A DNA stretch of 33,320 bases. Origin: Deltaproteobacteria bacterium (GTDB taxonomy: Bacteria; Desulfobacterota; Desulfuromonadia; Desulfuromonadales; BM103). Positions 16,291 through 25,009 of the stretch are shown here, piece after piece. The stretch spans positions 1 through 33,320 of the forward strand of contig JAGXHM010000110.1 of assembly GCA_024636155.1 (NCBI GenBank). Direction: 5' to 3'. The position numbers and the translations under genes were made by a program. The notes under the pieces were generated by a model. The model worked only from the letters and a program-made list of their open reading frames with translations, was not told where the DNA came from and ran no database searches. The number at the start of each line of letters is the position of its first letter. The stretch's first letter is position 1.

Positions 16291-17979
16291 TCAACCTGCT
16301 CCAGGTTTGGAGTCGACAACCTCAACATTGATATTGGCAACCCCGGCAGGCAGGTTGCGGAAGACAATGGTGAAGGGAATTGCTGACCCCGCAGCAACAT
16401 TCATGTTGGACAGTCCACCGCCAAACTGGTTGTTCATGGCCTCTTCAATTGCTGCAAATGGCATGGACTGCAATGCGGCCTCTTCAAGCTTGTTGCCACA
16501 GAAGACAGTTTGCTGCAGAAGAGAGTGGCCTTTGTCGTCAAGCAGAACCCCCTTTACAGTAATTGCCGAGCGGGTTTTCGTGTGGTTATTAACGGCAGCG
16601 CCCTGAATGATCAACATCTGACCAGCCTGGCCGTTCACATAATAACTTCCGTCGATGTTAATGCCGATACGGTCGCTAGCTGAAGCAGTTGGGGCCTCAC
16701 CGATATAATCCTGTAGAAATGGCAGGTACTGAGCAACCAGGTTCTGATTGAGGGAGCCCTCTTGCATAAAGAGGAAACCACCTGCAACACCGAGGATGAC
16801 CAACAAGAGAACCAGCAGCACCAGAATGCGTGATAGAGAACTTTTCTTTGGCGGAGTTGGCGCTGGCAACTGTACGTCGTCATTATTGCTGCGCGGTGGC
16901 GGGGGGATTTGCTCTCTTGGACTGAAAGATTCTGGTTCATCTTTCAATTCCATGCTGGCTTTGGAAAAATCGTCTTCGCCTTGAAAATCAGCTGTTGCAC
17001 CTTCATCACTGTCATTGGAAAAGTCGATTTCGCCGAACTGCAGTCCTCCATCTTCTGCATTGGAGGCAGAACTTTCCACTGGAGAATCGTCGTTGTTGAA
17101 ATTTGTTTCTTCAAAGTTGAAGGAAGTATCATCGTCAGAAGACTTGTCGCCCCATGCAGAAGTCGAATCTTCCTCTTCATCATCAAATGAGAACTCTCCC
17201 GGTCCGCTATCTTCCTGATTTGCGACAGGGGTTGACTCCTCTTCCGTGTCATCAAAGTTGAAGGCGGTACCGTCTCCTTCGTCTGCAAAAGAAAACTCGC
17301 CTGGTGCCTCCTGCCCTTGAGTATCCTCATCGGAACTGTCAAAAGAGAATTCAGATATTTCTGTTGTTCTCTCTGTCGAGACGTCTACTTCAGCGCTGTC
17401 TGTTGACTCCGTATCCGCTTCTGCATCCTCACTAAAATCAAAGTCGACAGGGCCACCAGGTTTCTCGGTTTCTTCAAAGGCAGCACCAAAATCCGTTGGC
17501 TCTTCGTCGGCTGGTTCCTCGTCTGTCCGATCATCAAATGAGAAGTCTGAGTCTGACGATGTCGTGTCTTCTTTAACAGCATCATCTGCTACCGGTTGAC
17601 TGGTGTCGGTGAAGGTAAACTCATCGGCAAGCTCGTCGTTCAGCCCTGCATTGCTCTCCACTTCTGATTCGAGGGAACTGAAGTCAAGGTCGCTACTCTC
17701 TGGATCCGGCTCCGCTGACGGGGCTGTCTGCTCTTCTGGTTCAGGAGCGTCAGTCTGAAGGCTCTCAGCTGGCGGTGCCACTGCGGAAGAGTCATCATCG
17801 GCGACTTTCTCCATGTTGAAAGAGTCGAAATCAACCGTTTCTTCAACTGGCTCCGGTTCTGGTGGAGTTACGGCGAAGACCATCTTGCACTTGGAACAAC
17901 GAACTTTTGTTCCACCAGGCTTGATCTTCTCATCGGCTAAACGAAAACGGGTTTGACATGCTTCACACTGAACAATCAT
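16291..17979 (-). CDS. MJ0042-type zinc-ribbon / DUF3426 membrane protein with long acidic region
   Basis: A 562-residue protein in three parts. The N-terminus (MIVQCEACQTRFRL, CSKCKMVF) is an MJ0042-type zinc finger with CX2C pairs at 5/8 and 28/31. Residues about 40-365 form a very acidic, low-complexity region with repeated [DE]F[ST]F[DE]-like motifs (EFSFDSSDE, EFSFADEGD, EFSFDDEEE, SFNFEETN), probably disordered. A single transmembrane helix follows near 383-405 (ILVLLVLLLVILGVAGGFLFM region), then a C-terminal DUF3426 domain (about 430-562), likely periplasmic. The function is unknown. Its start is 23 bases after the hpt stop, with GAGGGAG upstream, so the two are cotranscribed. Confidence 0.85.
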   Translation of the reverse strand: MIVQCEACQTRFRLADEKIKPGGTKVRCSKCKMVFAVTPPEPEPVEETVDFDSFNMEKVADDDSSAVAPPAESLQTDAPEPEEQTAPSAEPDPESSDLDFSSLESEVESNAGLNDELADEFTFTDTSQPVADDAVKEDTTSSDSDFSFDDRTDEEPADEEPTDFGAAFEETEKPGGPVDFDFSEDAEADTESTDSAEVDVSTERTTEISEFSFDSSDEDTQGQEAPGEFSFADEGDGTAFNFDDTEEESTPVANQEDSGPGEFSFDDEEEDSTSAWGDKSSDDDTSFNFEETNFNNDDSPVESSASNAEDGGLQFGEIDFSNDSDEGATADFQGEDDFSKASMELKDEPESFSPREQIPPPPRSNNDDVQLPAPTPPKKSSLSRILVLLVLLLVILGVAGGFLFMQEGSLNQNLVAQYLPFLQDYIGEAPTASASDRIGINIDGSYYVNGQAGQMLIIQGAAVNNHTKTRSAITVKGVLLDDKGHSLLQQTVFCGNKLEEAALQSMPFAAIEEAMNNQFGGGLSNMNVAAGSAIPFTIVFRNLPAGVANINVEVVDSKPGAG

Positions 17980-18002
17980 TCAGTTTCTCCCTCACTATTG
18001 GT

Positions 18003-18551
18003 TCAGACACCCGCTACGATACGGATGTCGGGCAGACCGCGGTATCTTTCGTCAAGATCCAGCCCATAGCCGACGATGAATCCATCGTCTATGGAGAAAC
18101 CGATATAATCGACCGGTACATCGGTGATACGTTGAGACTGTTTGTTAATCAAGGTGCAAATTTTCAAGCTGGCAGGTTTGCGGTTCAAAAGCATGCTGCG
18201 GAGTGATTCCAGAGTCAGGCCACTGTCAACGATGTCTTCGACAACCAGAACGTGCTTGTCTTTTATTGACATCTCCAGGTCCTTACGGACTTCAATGATT
18301 CCAGAGGACTGGGTCGCAGAGCCATAGCTGGCAAGACGAACAAAATCAATGATTGTTGGCGTTCTGACGGCTCGAATCAGATCGGCAACAAAGAGAAAAG
18401 ATCCTTTGAGGACAGCTATCATTAAAATTTCCTGACCATGATAGTCCCGGTCTATTTGTGCGGCGAGACTCTTAATCCTCTCTGCAATTTCTTGTGCAGA
18501 GAAAAGAGGCTCCTTGGATAACTTTAGATTGGGGGTGATTGAGGTTATCAT
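18003..18551 (-). CDS. hpt: Hypoxanthine (or hypoxanthine-guanine) phosphoribosyltransferase
   Basis: Salvages hypoxanthine and/or guanine to IMP/GMP using PRPP. The 182-residue length is typical. The PRPP-binding motif is VLVVEDIVDSGLTL (residues 101-114), with E105/D106 and D109 as expected. LKGSFLFVADLIR and VDYIGFSIDDGFIVGYGLDLDERYR (in parts: VDYIGFSIDD and GYGLDLDERYR) match the purine-binding and C-terminal regions. It is the first gene of a two-gene unit with the DUF3426 protein. The start ATG 18551 has only a weak ribosome binding site. Confidence 0.93.
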   Translation of the reverse strand: MITSITPNLKLSKEPLFSAQEIAERIKSLAAQIDRDYHGQEILMIAVLKGSFLFVADLIRAVRTPTIIDFVRLASYGSATQSSGIIEVRKDLEMSIKDKHVLVVEDIVDSGLTLESLRSMLLNRKPASLKICTLINKQSQRITDVPVDYIGFSIDDGFIVGYGLDLDERYRGLPDIRIVAGV

Positions 18552-18617
18552 AATGCGGCTATTCTATAGCAAAGCTGCTGATTTATGTCAATTTATTCGC
18601 GGAATGAAGTTCCTTGT

Positions 18618-18645
18618 CTTGTGCAAGGAAATCCTATGTTATAAT
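18618..18645 (+). promoter_or_regulatory. Extended -10 promoter for the DUF1573 gene
   Basis: TGTTATAAT (18637-18645) gives a perfect TATAAT with an upstream TG, the extended -10 form. The -35 match is poor (CTTGTG, 16 bases upstream), as often seen with extended -10 promoters. Confidence 0.55.
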
Positions 18646-18692
18646 CGCATCTGGAACAAGATCAAATTACCGGAAATTGTCAGGAGAAATCG

Positions 18693-19379
18693 ATGTTCAC
18701 TACGCTTCGCTTCGTTGCAATCATATGTTTTGTTTTGTCCGGCTCCATCGCTTTTGCTGCACCAAACTTACAGGTTAATAACCCGAAGTTTGATTTTGGT
18801 GAAGTTTTTCAGGGCGAAAAAGTCCTTCATGTTTTTGAGTTTGTTAACGAAGGGGATGAAACCCTGCAGATTGACCGGGTCAAAAGCTCTTGTGGCTGTA
18901 CTGCCGTCCTGGTGTCGGAAAAGAGTATTCCACCTGGAGGCAAAGGGGAACTTCAAGCCAACTTTGACAGTGCCCGTTTTCGTAATGCCGTCTCCAAAAC
19001 AATCTACCTCTACAGCAATGATCCGGTTCGTCCGGTTATGCAGTTCCATATCAAGGGCACGGTTCTGGAAACGATCGCTATTGAGCCCACGCAAATCAAT
19101 TTTGGCGGTGTTGTGGCTGAAAAAACTGTTACCTCAACTGTCGTTCTTCGCAACCAAGGCAAGTTGCCGTTGACGCTCGGTAAGCCACATGCCACGGCTG
19201 CCGAGCTGGTGATCAAGATGTCTGAAACGTCTTTCGCCAGCGGAGCTGAAGTGACCCTTGAATTACAACTGACACCCAAACCAGGCCAGACTCGCTTCAG
19301 TGGTTATGTTCTGGTTCCGGTTGAGGGCGTGCCGAAGAACGAGTTACGCATACCCGTGTACGCTACGATCAACAATTAA
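18693..19379 (+). CDS. Exported DUF1573 protein
   Basis: A 228-residue protein with a clear Sec signal peptide (MFTTLRFVAIICFVLSGSIAFA, cleavage near residue 22-23). The DUF1573 domain follows, with its typical KFDFGEVFQGEKVLHVFEFVNEG and the SSCGCT motif, then a second immunoglobulin-like segment with INFGGVVAEKTVTSTVVLRNQG. This is an ASH/MSP-like beta-sandwich, probably periplasmic or surface. The specific role is unknown. ATG 18693 follows CAGGAG. It has its own promoter and lies about 170 bases before the bc-complex operon. Confidence 0.87.
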   Translation: MFTTLRFVAIICFVLSGSIAFAAPNLQVNNPKFDFGEVFQGEKVLHVFEFVNEGDETLQIDRVKSSCGCTAVLVSEKSIPPGGKGELQANFDSARFRNAVSKTIYLYSNDPVRPVMQFHIKGTVLETIAIEPTQINFGGVVAEKTVTSTVVLRNQGKLPLTLGKPHATAAELVIKMSETSFASGAEVTLELQLTPKPGQTRFSGYVLVPVEGVPKNELRIPVYATINN

Positions 19380-19418
19380 TGTAATATGCTGGTAGCAATC
19401 AGTTGGCTTGCTTGTGTG

Positions 19419-19443
19419 GAATAGTGAGCTCTAATCGCTATTC
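19419..19443 (+). terminator. Weak hairpin after the DUF1573 gene
   Basis: GAATAGTGA (19419-19427) pairs with TCGCTATTC (19435-19443), with one G-T pair. There is no good T tract, so this may be a partial terminator only. Confidence 0.3.
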
Positions 19444-19455
19444 TGCTTTCCATGG

Positions 19456-19483
19456 TTGAAAGCGTCCTGTGATGTTCTATACT
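19456..19483 (+). promoter_or_regulatory. Putative sigma-70 promoter for the Rieske/cytochrome operon
   Basis: TTGAAA (19456-19461) and TATACT (19478-19483) with a 16-base spacer, about 68 bases before the Rieske ATG. Confidence 0.55.
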
Positions 19484-19550
19484 AAATCCGGCTTTGCGCC
19501 TTTTTCCGATCTTTTTGGTTCTCATCCATCAATATTTTCTTGGAGCTTAC

Positions 19551-19982
19551 ATGACAACTCAAGTTACGCCACCACAGCGGCGGAAATTCCTCTTCATTAT
19601 GCTTGCTGGCATCGGCGCTTTGATCGGTGCTGCGTCGGCGTGGCCGGTGTTTCGCTTTCTGTCCCCCAGTGATGCTGGCAGCGGCAGCGATCAAGTCCTT
19701 ATGCCACGAAGCGATGTTGTTGCAGGAAAAGCACACTTTTTTCAGTATCGGGGCAAGCCGGCTGTTGTGCTGCAACCTACGCCCGGTGTTTTTGTTGCGC
19801 TGTCGGCAGTCTGCACCCATCTCGGTTGTGTTGTTGCCTGGCAGGAGCAGGCCGGTGAGTTTCTCTGCCCTTGTCATGGCGGCCGGTTCTCGGCTGAAGG
19901 TATCGTACTCGGCGGACCGCCGCCTAAACCTCTTGAATCTCTTGCCGTTCTGCTTGATGGCGACCAGCTCAAGATAGGATAG
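19551..19982 (+). CDS. Rieske [2Fe-2S] iron-sulfur protein of a bc-type complex
   Basis: A 143-residue protein with an N-terminal membrane anchor ([19 protein letters not shown], residues about 13-31, preceded by RRK as in Tat-type Rieske signals). The Rieske cluster ligands lie in CTHLGC and CPCHGG, followed by GPPPKPL, the proline loop. It takes electrons from quinol at the positive side of the membrane. It begins at ATG 19551 with GGAG upstream, the first gene of a three-gene operon with cytochrome b and a multihaem cytochrome c. Confidence 0.94.
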   Translation: MTTQVTPPQRRKFLFIMLAGIGALIGAASAWPVFRFLSPSDAGSGSDQVLMPRSDVVAGKAHFFQYRGKPAVVLQPTPGVFVALSAVCTHLGCVVAWQEQAGEFLCPCHGGRFSAEGIVLGGPPPKPLESLAVLLDGDQLKIG

Positions 19983-19991
19983 GGGGATTTT

Positions 19992-21092
19992 ATGCAACCG
20001 ATAAAAATGCTGGTTGATTATATTGATGTTCGCCTGGGGGTAAGAGATCTTTACACCAAAGAGTTGAACGGCTATTTGCTGCCGCGCAACGTCAACGCCT
20101 GGTATACGCTCGGCGCTGTAATCGTGGTGCTCTTTATACTTCAGATCCTCTCTGGCATCCTTTTGCTCATGTTTTATGTGCCAGACGCCGAAAAAGCCTT
20201 TACCAGTGTTCAATACATTGTGAACGAGGTGCCTTTCGGCTGGTTGTTCCGAATGCTCCATGCCATCGGCGCCAATGTCATTGTCATTGCCCTTTTGTTA
20301 CATATGCTTTCGGTGCTTTTTATGGGCAGCTACAAGGGGCGCAGAGAGTTTACCTGGCTGTCGGGTTTTATTATCTTCAACTTAACCATGGGGCTCTGTC
20401 TGACCGGTTATCTGCTTCCCTGGAGTCAACTCTCATTCTGGGCAACAACTGTCGCTACTGATGCCGCTGGAGCAATCCCGGTCGTTGGCGACTACCTGGT
20501 CGAATTCCTGCGCGGTGGTCCAACTGTCGGCAACCAGACGCTAGGTCGTTTCTTCGCTTTGCATGTTGTCGGTATGCCGTTGATTTTACTCGGCCTGATT
20601 GGTGTGCATCTGTTCTGTGTGAAACGCCGTGGCATTTCGTCGCCACCTTTCGGGGCTGAATACTCTGGCAATGAGTCGTTACCCTTTTTTGAACATGAAA
20701 AGCATCCCGGCGGGATCCCTTTTTTCCCGAACTATTTTGTCAAAGATACCGCGGTAATTTGTTTCTTTATCGCTTTCATGCTCGCGATTATTTTCTATGC
20801 GCCCGGTTTGTTCTTTCCTGAATCCGCTTTTCAGCCAGCAGACCCGTTTTTAACGCCGCCGCACATCAAACCGGAGTGGTACTTTCTTTGGGCCTACCAG
20901 ACGCTGAAAATCTTCCCCAGCGAGATAATCGGTCTGGGAGTGCAAGGGCTATTCATGACGTTTCTTGCGTTGTTGCCCTTTATCGATCGAGGACCCGAAC
21001 GGCGACCGGGCAAAAGGCCGCTGTTTGTCACTTGCTACGTACTTGGAATTCTAATTTTTGTGGCTATCTCTGTCTGGGGGCATTACTCATGA
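19992..21092 (+). CDS. Cytochrome b of the bc-type quinol-oxidising complex
   Basis: A 366-residue integral membrane protein that joins the b6-like four-helix part and the subunit IV-like part in one chain. The four haem-ligand histidines are H90 and H104, and H191 and H206 (spacings H-X13-H and H-X14-H, the b6f/Gram-positive type for the second pair). The quinol-site motif PEWY is present at PHIKPEWYFLW. It is nine bases after the Rieske gene and overlaps the next gene by four bases (ATGA). It oxidises menaquinol and passes electrons on to the Rieske and cytochrome c subunits. Confidence 0.95.
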   Translation: MQPIKMLVDYIDVRLGVRDLYTKELNGYLLPRNVNAWYTLGAVIVVLFILQILSGILLLMFYVPDAEKAFTSVQYIVNEVPFGWLFRMLHAIGANVIVIALLLHMLSVLFMGSYKGRREFTWLSGFIIFNLTMGLCLTGYLLPWSQLSFWATTVATDAAGAIPVVGDYLVEFLRGGPTVGNQTLGRFFALHVVGMPLILLGLIGVHLFCVKRRGISSPPFGAEYSGNESLPFFEHEKHPGGIPFFPNYFVKDTAVICFFIAFMLAIIFYAPGLFFPESAFQPADPFLTPPHIKPEWYFLWAYQTLKIFPSEIIGLGVQGLFMTFLALLPFIDRGPERRPGKRPLFVTCYVLGILIFVAISVWGHYS

Positions 21093-21895
21093 GTCGCGTC
21101 GTTATCTGGTCGTTTCTTATCGCATGCTTCTTTGGTCTGTCGGCTCCTTCTGTCGTGATCGCAGCTGATACTGTTTGTATTGAGTGCCATGGTGGTCAGC
21201 CTGGTTCGCTCGGTGTTCCAGTCGCGGATTGGCGCACAAGCATTCATTCTGAAAATGGTGTCTCTTGCCACGATTGTCATGGCGGAGACCCAACCGACTT
21301 TGCCATGGCAATGAGCCCGGAGAAGGGTTTTCTCGGGGCGCCTGAATATACAGATGTGCCTGCTTTTTGTGGTCGCTGTCATGTTGGTGTTTCTGATGCG
21401 TATCAGGCAGGAGCACATGGCCAGGCGATCGAAAGCGGTGGGGCGCAATGTGTTGTTTGCCATGGCAACCACGCCATTCAGAAAGCAAACCTGGATTTGA
21501 TCAATGAGGAAGCTTGCTCACAATGCCATACTTATGAACGTGCAGCCTTGATCAGGCTCTCGCTGGTTGAGACGGACACAATGGTAGCAAAGGTTGAGCA
21601 CGACCTTGATCGGCTGTATCGTCTTGGTTTTGCCGTCGATGATATGCAAGGGACCCTGTTTAGCCAACGTAACCTCTTTCATCAGATTTTCCACGGTGTT
21701 GATGTGGAGCGGGTCCGCGCAGAGACGGCTGACATTCAAGCTGAGTTAAGTAAAGTTGGTACTAAGGTCGCAGCGATTGATTCTACCGTGGGGCAGCGTA
21801 AGCTCTGGGGAAGTGTCGTGATAGCTCTTTTCGTTCTGGCCGGTGTGATCTTTTTGTTGGTGAGAAAAGCCTACGAAGAAGAGGAAAAAGGCTGA
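21089..21895 (+). CDS. Pentahaem c-type cytochrome of the bc-type complex
   Basis: A 268-residue protein. From ATG 21089 there is a signal peptide (VVIWSFLIACFFGLSAPSVVIA, cut near residue 25), then five CXXCH sites: CIECH, CHDCH, CGRCH, CVVCH and CSQCH. A long helical region of about 75 residues follows, then a C-terminal transmembrane helix (VVIALFVLAGVIFLLV) with a charged cytoplasmic tail. So it is a periplasmic multihaem domain tethered to the membrane, replacing the cytochrome c1 of standard bc1 complexes, as reported in Geobacter-type lineages. The ATGA overlap with the cytochrome b gene supports assembly in the same complex. Its downstream electron acceptor is not in the window. Confidence 0.92.
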   Translation: MSRVVIWSFLIACFFGLSAPSVVIAADTVCIECHGGQPGSLGVPVADWRTSIHSENGVSCHDCHGGDPTDFAMAMSPEKGFLGAPEYTDVPAFCGRCHVGVSDAYQAGAHGQAIESGGAQCVVCHGNHAIQKANLDLINEEACSQCHTYERAALIRLSLVETDTMVAKVEHDLDRLYRLGFAVDDMQGTLFSQRNLFHQIFHGVDVERVRAETADIQAELSKVGTKVAAIDSTVGQRKLWGSVVIALFVLAGVIFLLVRKAYEEEEKG

Positions 21896-21918
21896 TTTAG
21901 TCGTTCCCAGGCTCAAAG

Positions 21919-21961
21919 AAGATCAGGGGCGCTGCATGTTGTATGCAGCGCCCCTGATCTT
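21919..21961. terminator. Long hairpin between the cytochrome operon and the MBL gene
   Basis: A 19-bp perfect stem (21919-21937 with 21943-21961), core GATCAGGGGCGCTGCAT, with a 5-base loop. The T tract is short (CTTTAAG). It lies between convergent genes and could serve both. Confidence 0.75.
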
Positions 21962-21987
21962 TAAGTGTCGCTGGATGTCAGGATAAC

Positions 21988-22908
21988 TCAAGGACTGAAA
22001 TTGTTGTTGAGATCGTCGTACGCCCGTTTGAGATTCAGTTTGATCAGCTGCTCATAGCCATCCATTTTACGGTATTGGGGCAGATCAAAACTGGCCAGGG
22101 TTTGTTCGAGGGTGTCGCCGCGTTCGATATGCTGCAGAACAGCCGTCAAGAAGTCGCGAAAAAACTGACCGAACACGTAAACATCCTCCGTATTACTGAC
22201 CGGTCCGTAGCCGGGAACAATCTGTCGGGCACCAATCTGTTCCAGAAAATCTAGCGCCAGCAGCCAGTCAGTCATATAACCGCTGCCCATGTAACCGACA
22301 CTGTTAACATACAGCAGGTCGCTGGCAAACAGCACCTCGGCTTCCGGGATAAAAACGACAATGTCGCCGTTAGTGTGCCCTTTGCCGATATTGGTCAAAA
22401 CAACTGAGACACCACCAGGCTTGAGTGTCAGACCTTCGTTGAAAAAAAGCGATGAGTAGTCCGGTTTGCGGATTTCGGCATCGATGTTTTTCCACGTTTG
22501 CCAGCTCATCAGAACGTCTTGGCCGGGAGGGAAGTCGAAGTCGACGTAGGTATAGCCGGTGTGGTGGTGTGCCAGCACGAAATACCGTATAGGCTTTTTC
22601 GTTCGGGCCGCGATGGCTTTGTACAGATCATCGATAACCGGCTTGGTCATATGCGCACCGGCGGCAACAACATAGTCGCTGCCAATCACAAAGAGTGCGT
22701 TGGTGGTTGCTTGGCTGCCGCTCTTGGCAATGGCAGCAAACACGCTGGGGGCCAGAGGTTCAATCAGGAAGCTTCCCTGTACTGAGACAACGGCGACAGC
22801 TGGCTCGACAGCTGGTTTCTTTTCGACCTTTTCGGAAGAAAGAACAACGATTGTTGTGCTGTGTATTATGATTATAATAGTCAAGAGAATGCGCCACATG
22901 AGTGACAT
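21988..22908 (-). CDS. Exported metallo-beta-lactamase-fold protein with an incomplete metal site
   Basis: A 306-residue protein with an N-terminal hydrophobic signal or anchor (LLTIIIIIHSTTIVVL). The MBL fold is recognisable from GSDYVVAAGAHMTKP, FVLAHHHTGY, GKGHTNGDIVVFIPEAEVLFASDLLY and QIVPGYGPV. In active dizinc members the first motif is HXHXDH; here it is HHHTGY (114-119), so the Asp and last His are Gly and Tyr. The final His of the VPGHG-type motif is also Tyr. The first two His, the GHTNGD His and the bridging Asp (ASDLL) remain. The substrate is unknown. The ATG at 22908 has no good ribosome binding site; ATG 22899 is an alternative. Confidence 0.78.
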   Translation of the reverse strand: MSLMWRILLTIIIIIHSTTIVVLSSEKVEKKPAVEPAVAVVSVQGSFLIEPLAPSVFAAIAKSGSQATTNALFVIGSDYVVAAGAHMTKPVIDDLYKAIAARTKKPIRYFVLAHHHTGYTYVDFDFPPGQDVLMSWQTWKNIDAEIRKPDYSSLFFNEGLTLKPGGVSVVLTNIGKGHTNGDIVVFIPEAEVLFASDLLYVNSVGYMGSGYMTDWLLALDFLEQIGARQIVPGYGPVSNTEDVYVFGQFFRDFLTAVLQHIERGDTLEQTLASFDLPQYRKMDGYEQLIKLNLKRAYDDLNNNFSP

Positions 22909-22972
22909 GATAGCAGGGAGTTGACCGGCCCGGCAACTGTCTTGACAATGCCAGTCACGCTTTGTTTAGCGG

Positions 22973-23001
22973 TTGCAATGGCCTGTGAATTGGGTTATAA
23001 A
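22973..23001 (+). promoter_or_regulatory. Putative promoter for tRNA-Arg
   Basis: TTGCAA (22973-22978) and TATAAA (22996-23001), with a 17-base spacer, put the start point about six bases before the tRNA. A separate TTGACA at 22942 has no good partner. Confidence 0.55.
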
Positions 23002-23013
23002 AGCAACCCCTAT

Positions 23014-23090
<77 letters not shown>

Positions 23091-23102
23091 ATTAAATCAA
23101 TA

Positions 23103-23132
23103 GGTTAGCCATTATCTTGGCTAGCCTTTTTT
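23103..23132 (+). terminator. Terminator after tRNA-Arg
   Basis: GGTTAGCC (23103-23110) pairs with GGCTAGCC (23119-23126) with one wobble, followed by six T residues. Confidence 0.75.
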
Positions 23133-24241
23133 GTTGTCTTTTTTCTGTAAGGATGCGGTAAGGATTTATGGCATGGTTTCGGGTGAGAAGTTACGTCGGG
23201 TGGCTGTGCTCAAGCTCTTTTAGCTCAGCCTTTTTAGAGTGTCTTCGTAGTCCATAAAGTTTGATACACTGCATTGCGGCACCTCATCCTGCAGCGTAGA
23301 GGTCTTGATCCTGAGTAAGCCGCTCTCTTTTCAATGACGATCAATACTGTTGCTGGTTCATCCATGCCGCTGCTGTACGCTTCTTGTAGCCCTTTTTGTC
23401 TTGAGAGAGCACCCAAGGTATCCTCTTGCTGTTTTGTCGCCTTGTAGGTAGCTTGATAGGGGCATGTTGGCTGATGTGATGATTTATTCAAGCTGATAAT
23501 GAGCCCCTTTTCTCATCTCATAGCTCCCTGATCATCCCTCCCCCCTCAATATCATAGCAATATCGCCAACCGAAGCGTTCTGTCTGCCTTACTGAGTTGA
23601 TGCTGAACAAGATCGAACCACAATCTATATCAACTTTACGGTTTGCAAGCGATCAGACGACAAAAATCATCAGGATATTCGCATAAAGCGACACAAAAAT
23701 CAAAAAAGGTCAGCAAACGCAACAGCTGGCATCAGGAAAAGGGAATGGGGGGATTAATGGCGAGCCGGGGGAGTGTTAGGGGTGGTGCTCAAATATCTCG
23801 GGAGTTATTTGCTTGAAAAAGTGTATAGCAATGTACACGTATACCCTTGGACACTACCACTTCAACAGGTTAAATACGTGCCTCATAAATCCCTAGGACT
23901 TGTAAAGAAAGAGTTGCAACAATATAAATATGAATACTAACCGGTGAGCTTCCAGGCGTTACTGTAAATGGTGACTTATGAGAATTTTCGGGCTTACCCT
24001 TCCCGATGAGTGGCTACCTCTAATCTAATAGGCCTAAGGAGTCTGTGAGAACAATCTAACGTCAGGAAGCCAGTGGGTTCGCAGGGTTTTCTTTGAAGTT
24101 CTTCGCGGCCTACCACTAGGGCACGGTCATTTGAGAAGTGACCTGAGGAAGGTTTAGGAAGGTCAACTTTTTCACACAAGCCAAAGTTTCTTAGAAACTC
24201 TCATTTCAGTCAAACTGAGGATCAAAAGCAATACAGGAGGA
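23133..24241. other. Gene-poor stretch downstream of tRNA-Arg
   Basis: About 1.1 kb with many stops in all frames. The two longest frames (minus strand 23234-23491 and 23994-24179) have no ribosome binding site that I trust and no recognisable similarity. Base composition varies along the stretch, with GC-rich and AT-rich patches. Its place directly 3' of a tRNA gene fits a decayed integrated element, but I see no integrase, no insertion-sequence ends and no second copy of the tRNA 3' end in this window. Confidence 0.5.
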
Positions 24242-24778
24242 CTAATGCCCATGATTGTGATATTTCTCGATAAGTTCCGCGAATTTTTCTTTCATCCCAT
24301 CCATGATTTCAGCGTGATTTGCCCCAAGGTCATTCCATAAATACGCGAACAATGCTTGACGAACGCAAACCCCACATTGAGCACCATGCCCATCAAATCC
24401 TCTTTCCGGATCTCCATTATTATAGAAACAGTAAAGCAAATTGTCATGACCAAAGGTATCGCAGGTACAATAGCAAGGAATGACAACCTCATCATCTTGA
24501 ACGTTTACAATTCCAAGGAGGCTGGAATGTTTGACAGCGACCTTGTACGCGACTTCGGTAGCCAAGTCTCCATAAACATAATTTGGAAAGTTGTAAGAGG
24601 TCCAGTCTGTGTCGGGATACTCGACATTGAGTAAATTGGCTGAGGCATGTCCCAATTCCTCAAGAGACATATCCATGATGATTTTAAATCGCCCCTCTGC
24701 TTCTTTACTCATTGCAAAAGCCGGAAGAGTAAACAATAACGCGGAGATAAAAATAGAGATAACTTTATAGACCTTCAT
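24242..24778 (-). CDS. Exported PCYCGC-motif family protein
   Basis: A 178-residue protein. It starts at ATG 24778 with a Sec signal peptide (MKVYKVISIFISALLFTLPAFA); the upstream frame to 24913 is not convincing. The mature part has PCYCTCDTFGH, then CFYNNGD, then GHGAQCGVCVRQALFAYLW, matching the pattern of the PCYCGC-motif (lipo)protein family known from Bacillus and others (P-C-Y-C-x-C, a central Cys, and H-G-x-x-C-G-x-C). The family function is unknown; the paired cysteines suggest metal binding or redox chemistry outside the cytoplasm. There is no lipobox Cys at the cleavage site here, so the protein is probably soluble in the periplasm. Confidence 0.72.
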   Translation of the reverse strand: MKVYKVISIFISALLFTLPAFAMSKEAEGRFKIIMDMSLEELGHASANLLNVEYPDTDWTSYNFPNYVYGDLATEVAYKVAVKHSSLLGIVNVQDDEVVIPCYCTCDTFGHDNLLYCFYNNGDPERGFDGHGAQCGVCVRQALFAYLWNDLGANHAEIMDGMKEKFAELIEKYHNHGH

Positions 24779-24916
24779 TGCATGCACCTGCGTTGTTCGA
24801 GGTTTCAAAAAAAAACGACGTAGCAAGGGTGATAGGTAATTTAATCTTTTGAGTGATCCCCAGCACGCCTGGTAGTATGCTCTACATTGTAGGTCGCTAT
24901 TATTGCAACCCAATGT

Positions 24917-24955
24917 GAAATGGCCACCTAGTGATCAAACTGGGTGGCCATTTTT
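24917..24955. terminator. Hairpin between the PCYCGC and repeat-protein genes
   Basis: AATGGCCACC (24918-24927) and GGTGGCCATT (24942-24951) form a perfect 10-bp stem. The T tract is better on the plus strand. On the minus strand it sits after the stop of the repeat-protein gene and before the PCYCGC gene. Confidence 0.6.
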
Positions 24956-25009
24956 CAATGCACGAAAAAATGTCTCGAACATACCAACGTTATTAGGGTC
25001 AGATGAGAA

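Noticed and set aside
23234-23491. 85-codon minus-strand frame
   Set aside because: No ribosome binding site, no signal or motif, and surrounded by stops; it may be a remnant but cannot be called.
23994-24179. 61-codon minus-strand frame
   Set aside because: Only a short open frame; the composition is unlike its neighbours and no similarity is recognised. Kept as part of the gene-poor stretch.
24244-24339. Short plus-strand ORF with a good AGGAGG upstream
   Set aside because: It lies antisense within the end of the PCYCGC gene, is 31 codons long and shows no family; the ribosome-binding-site match is likely chance.
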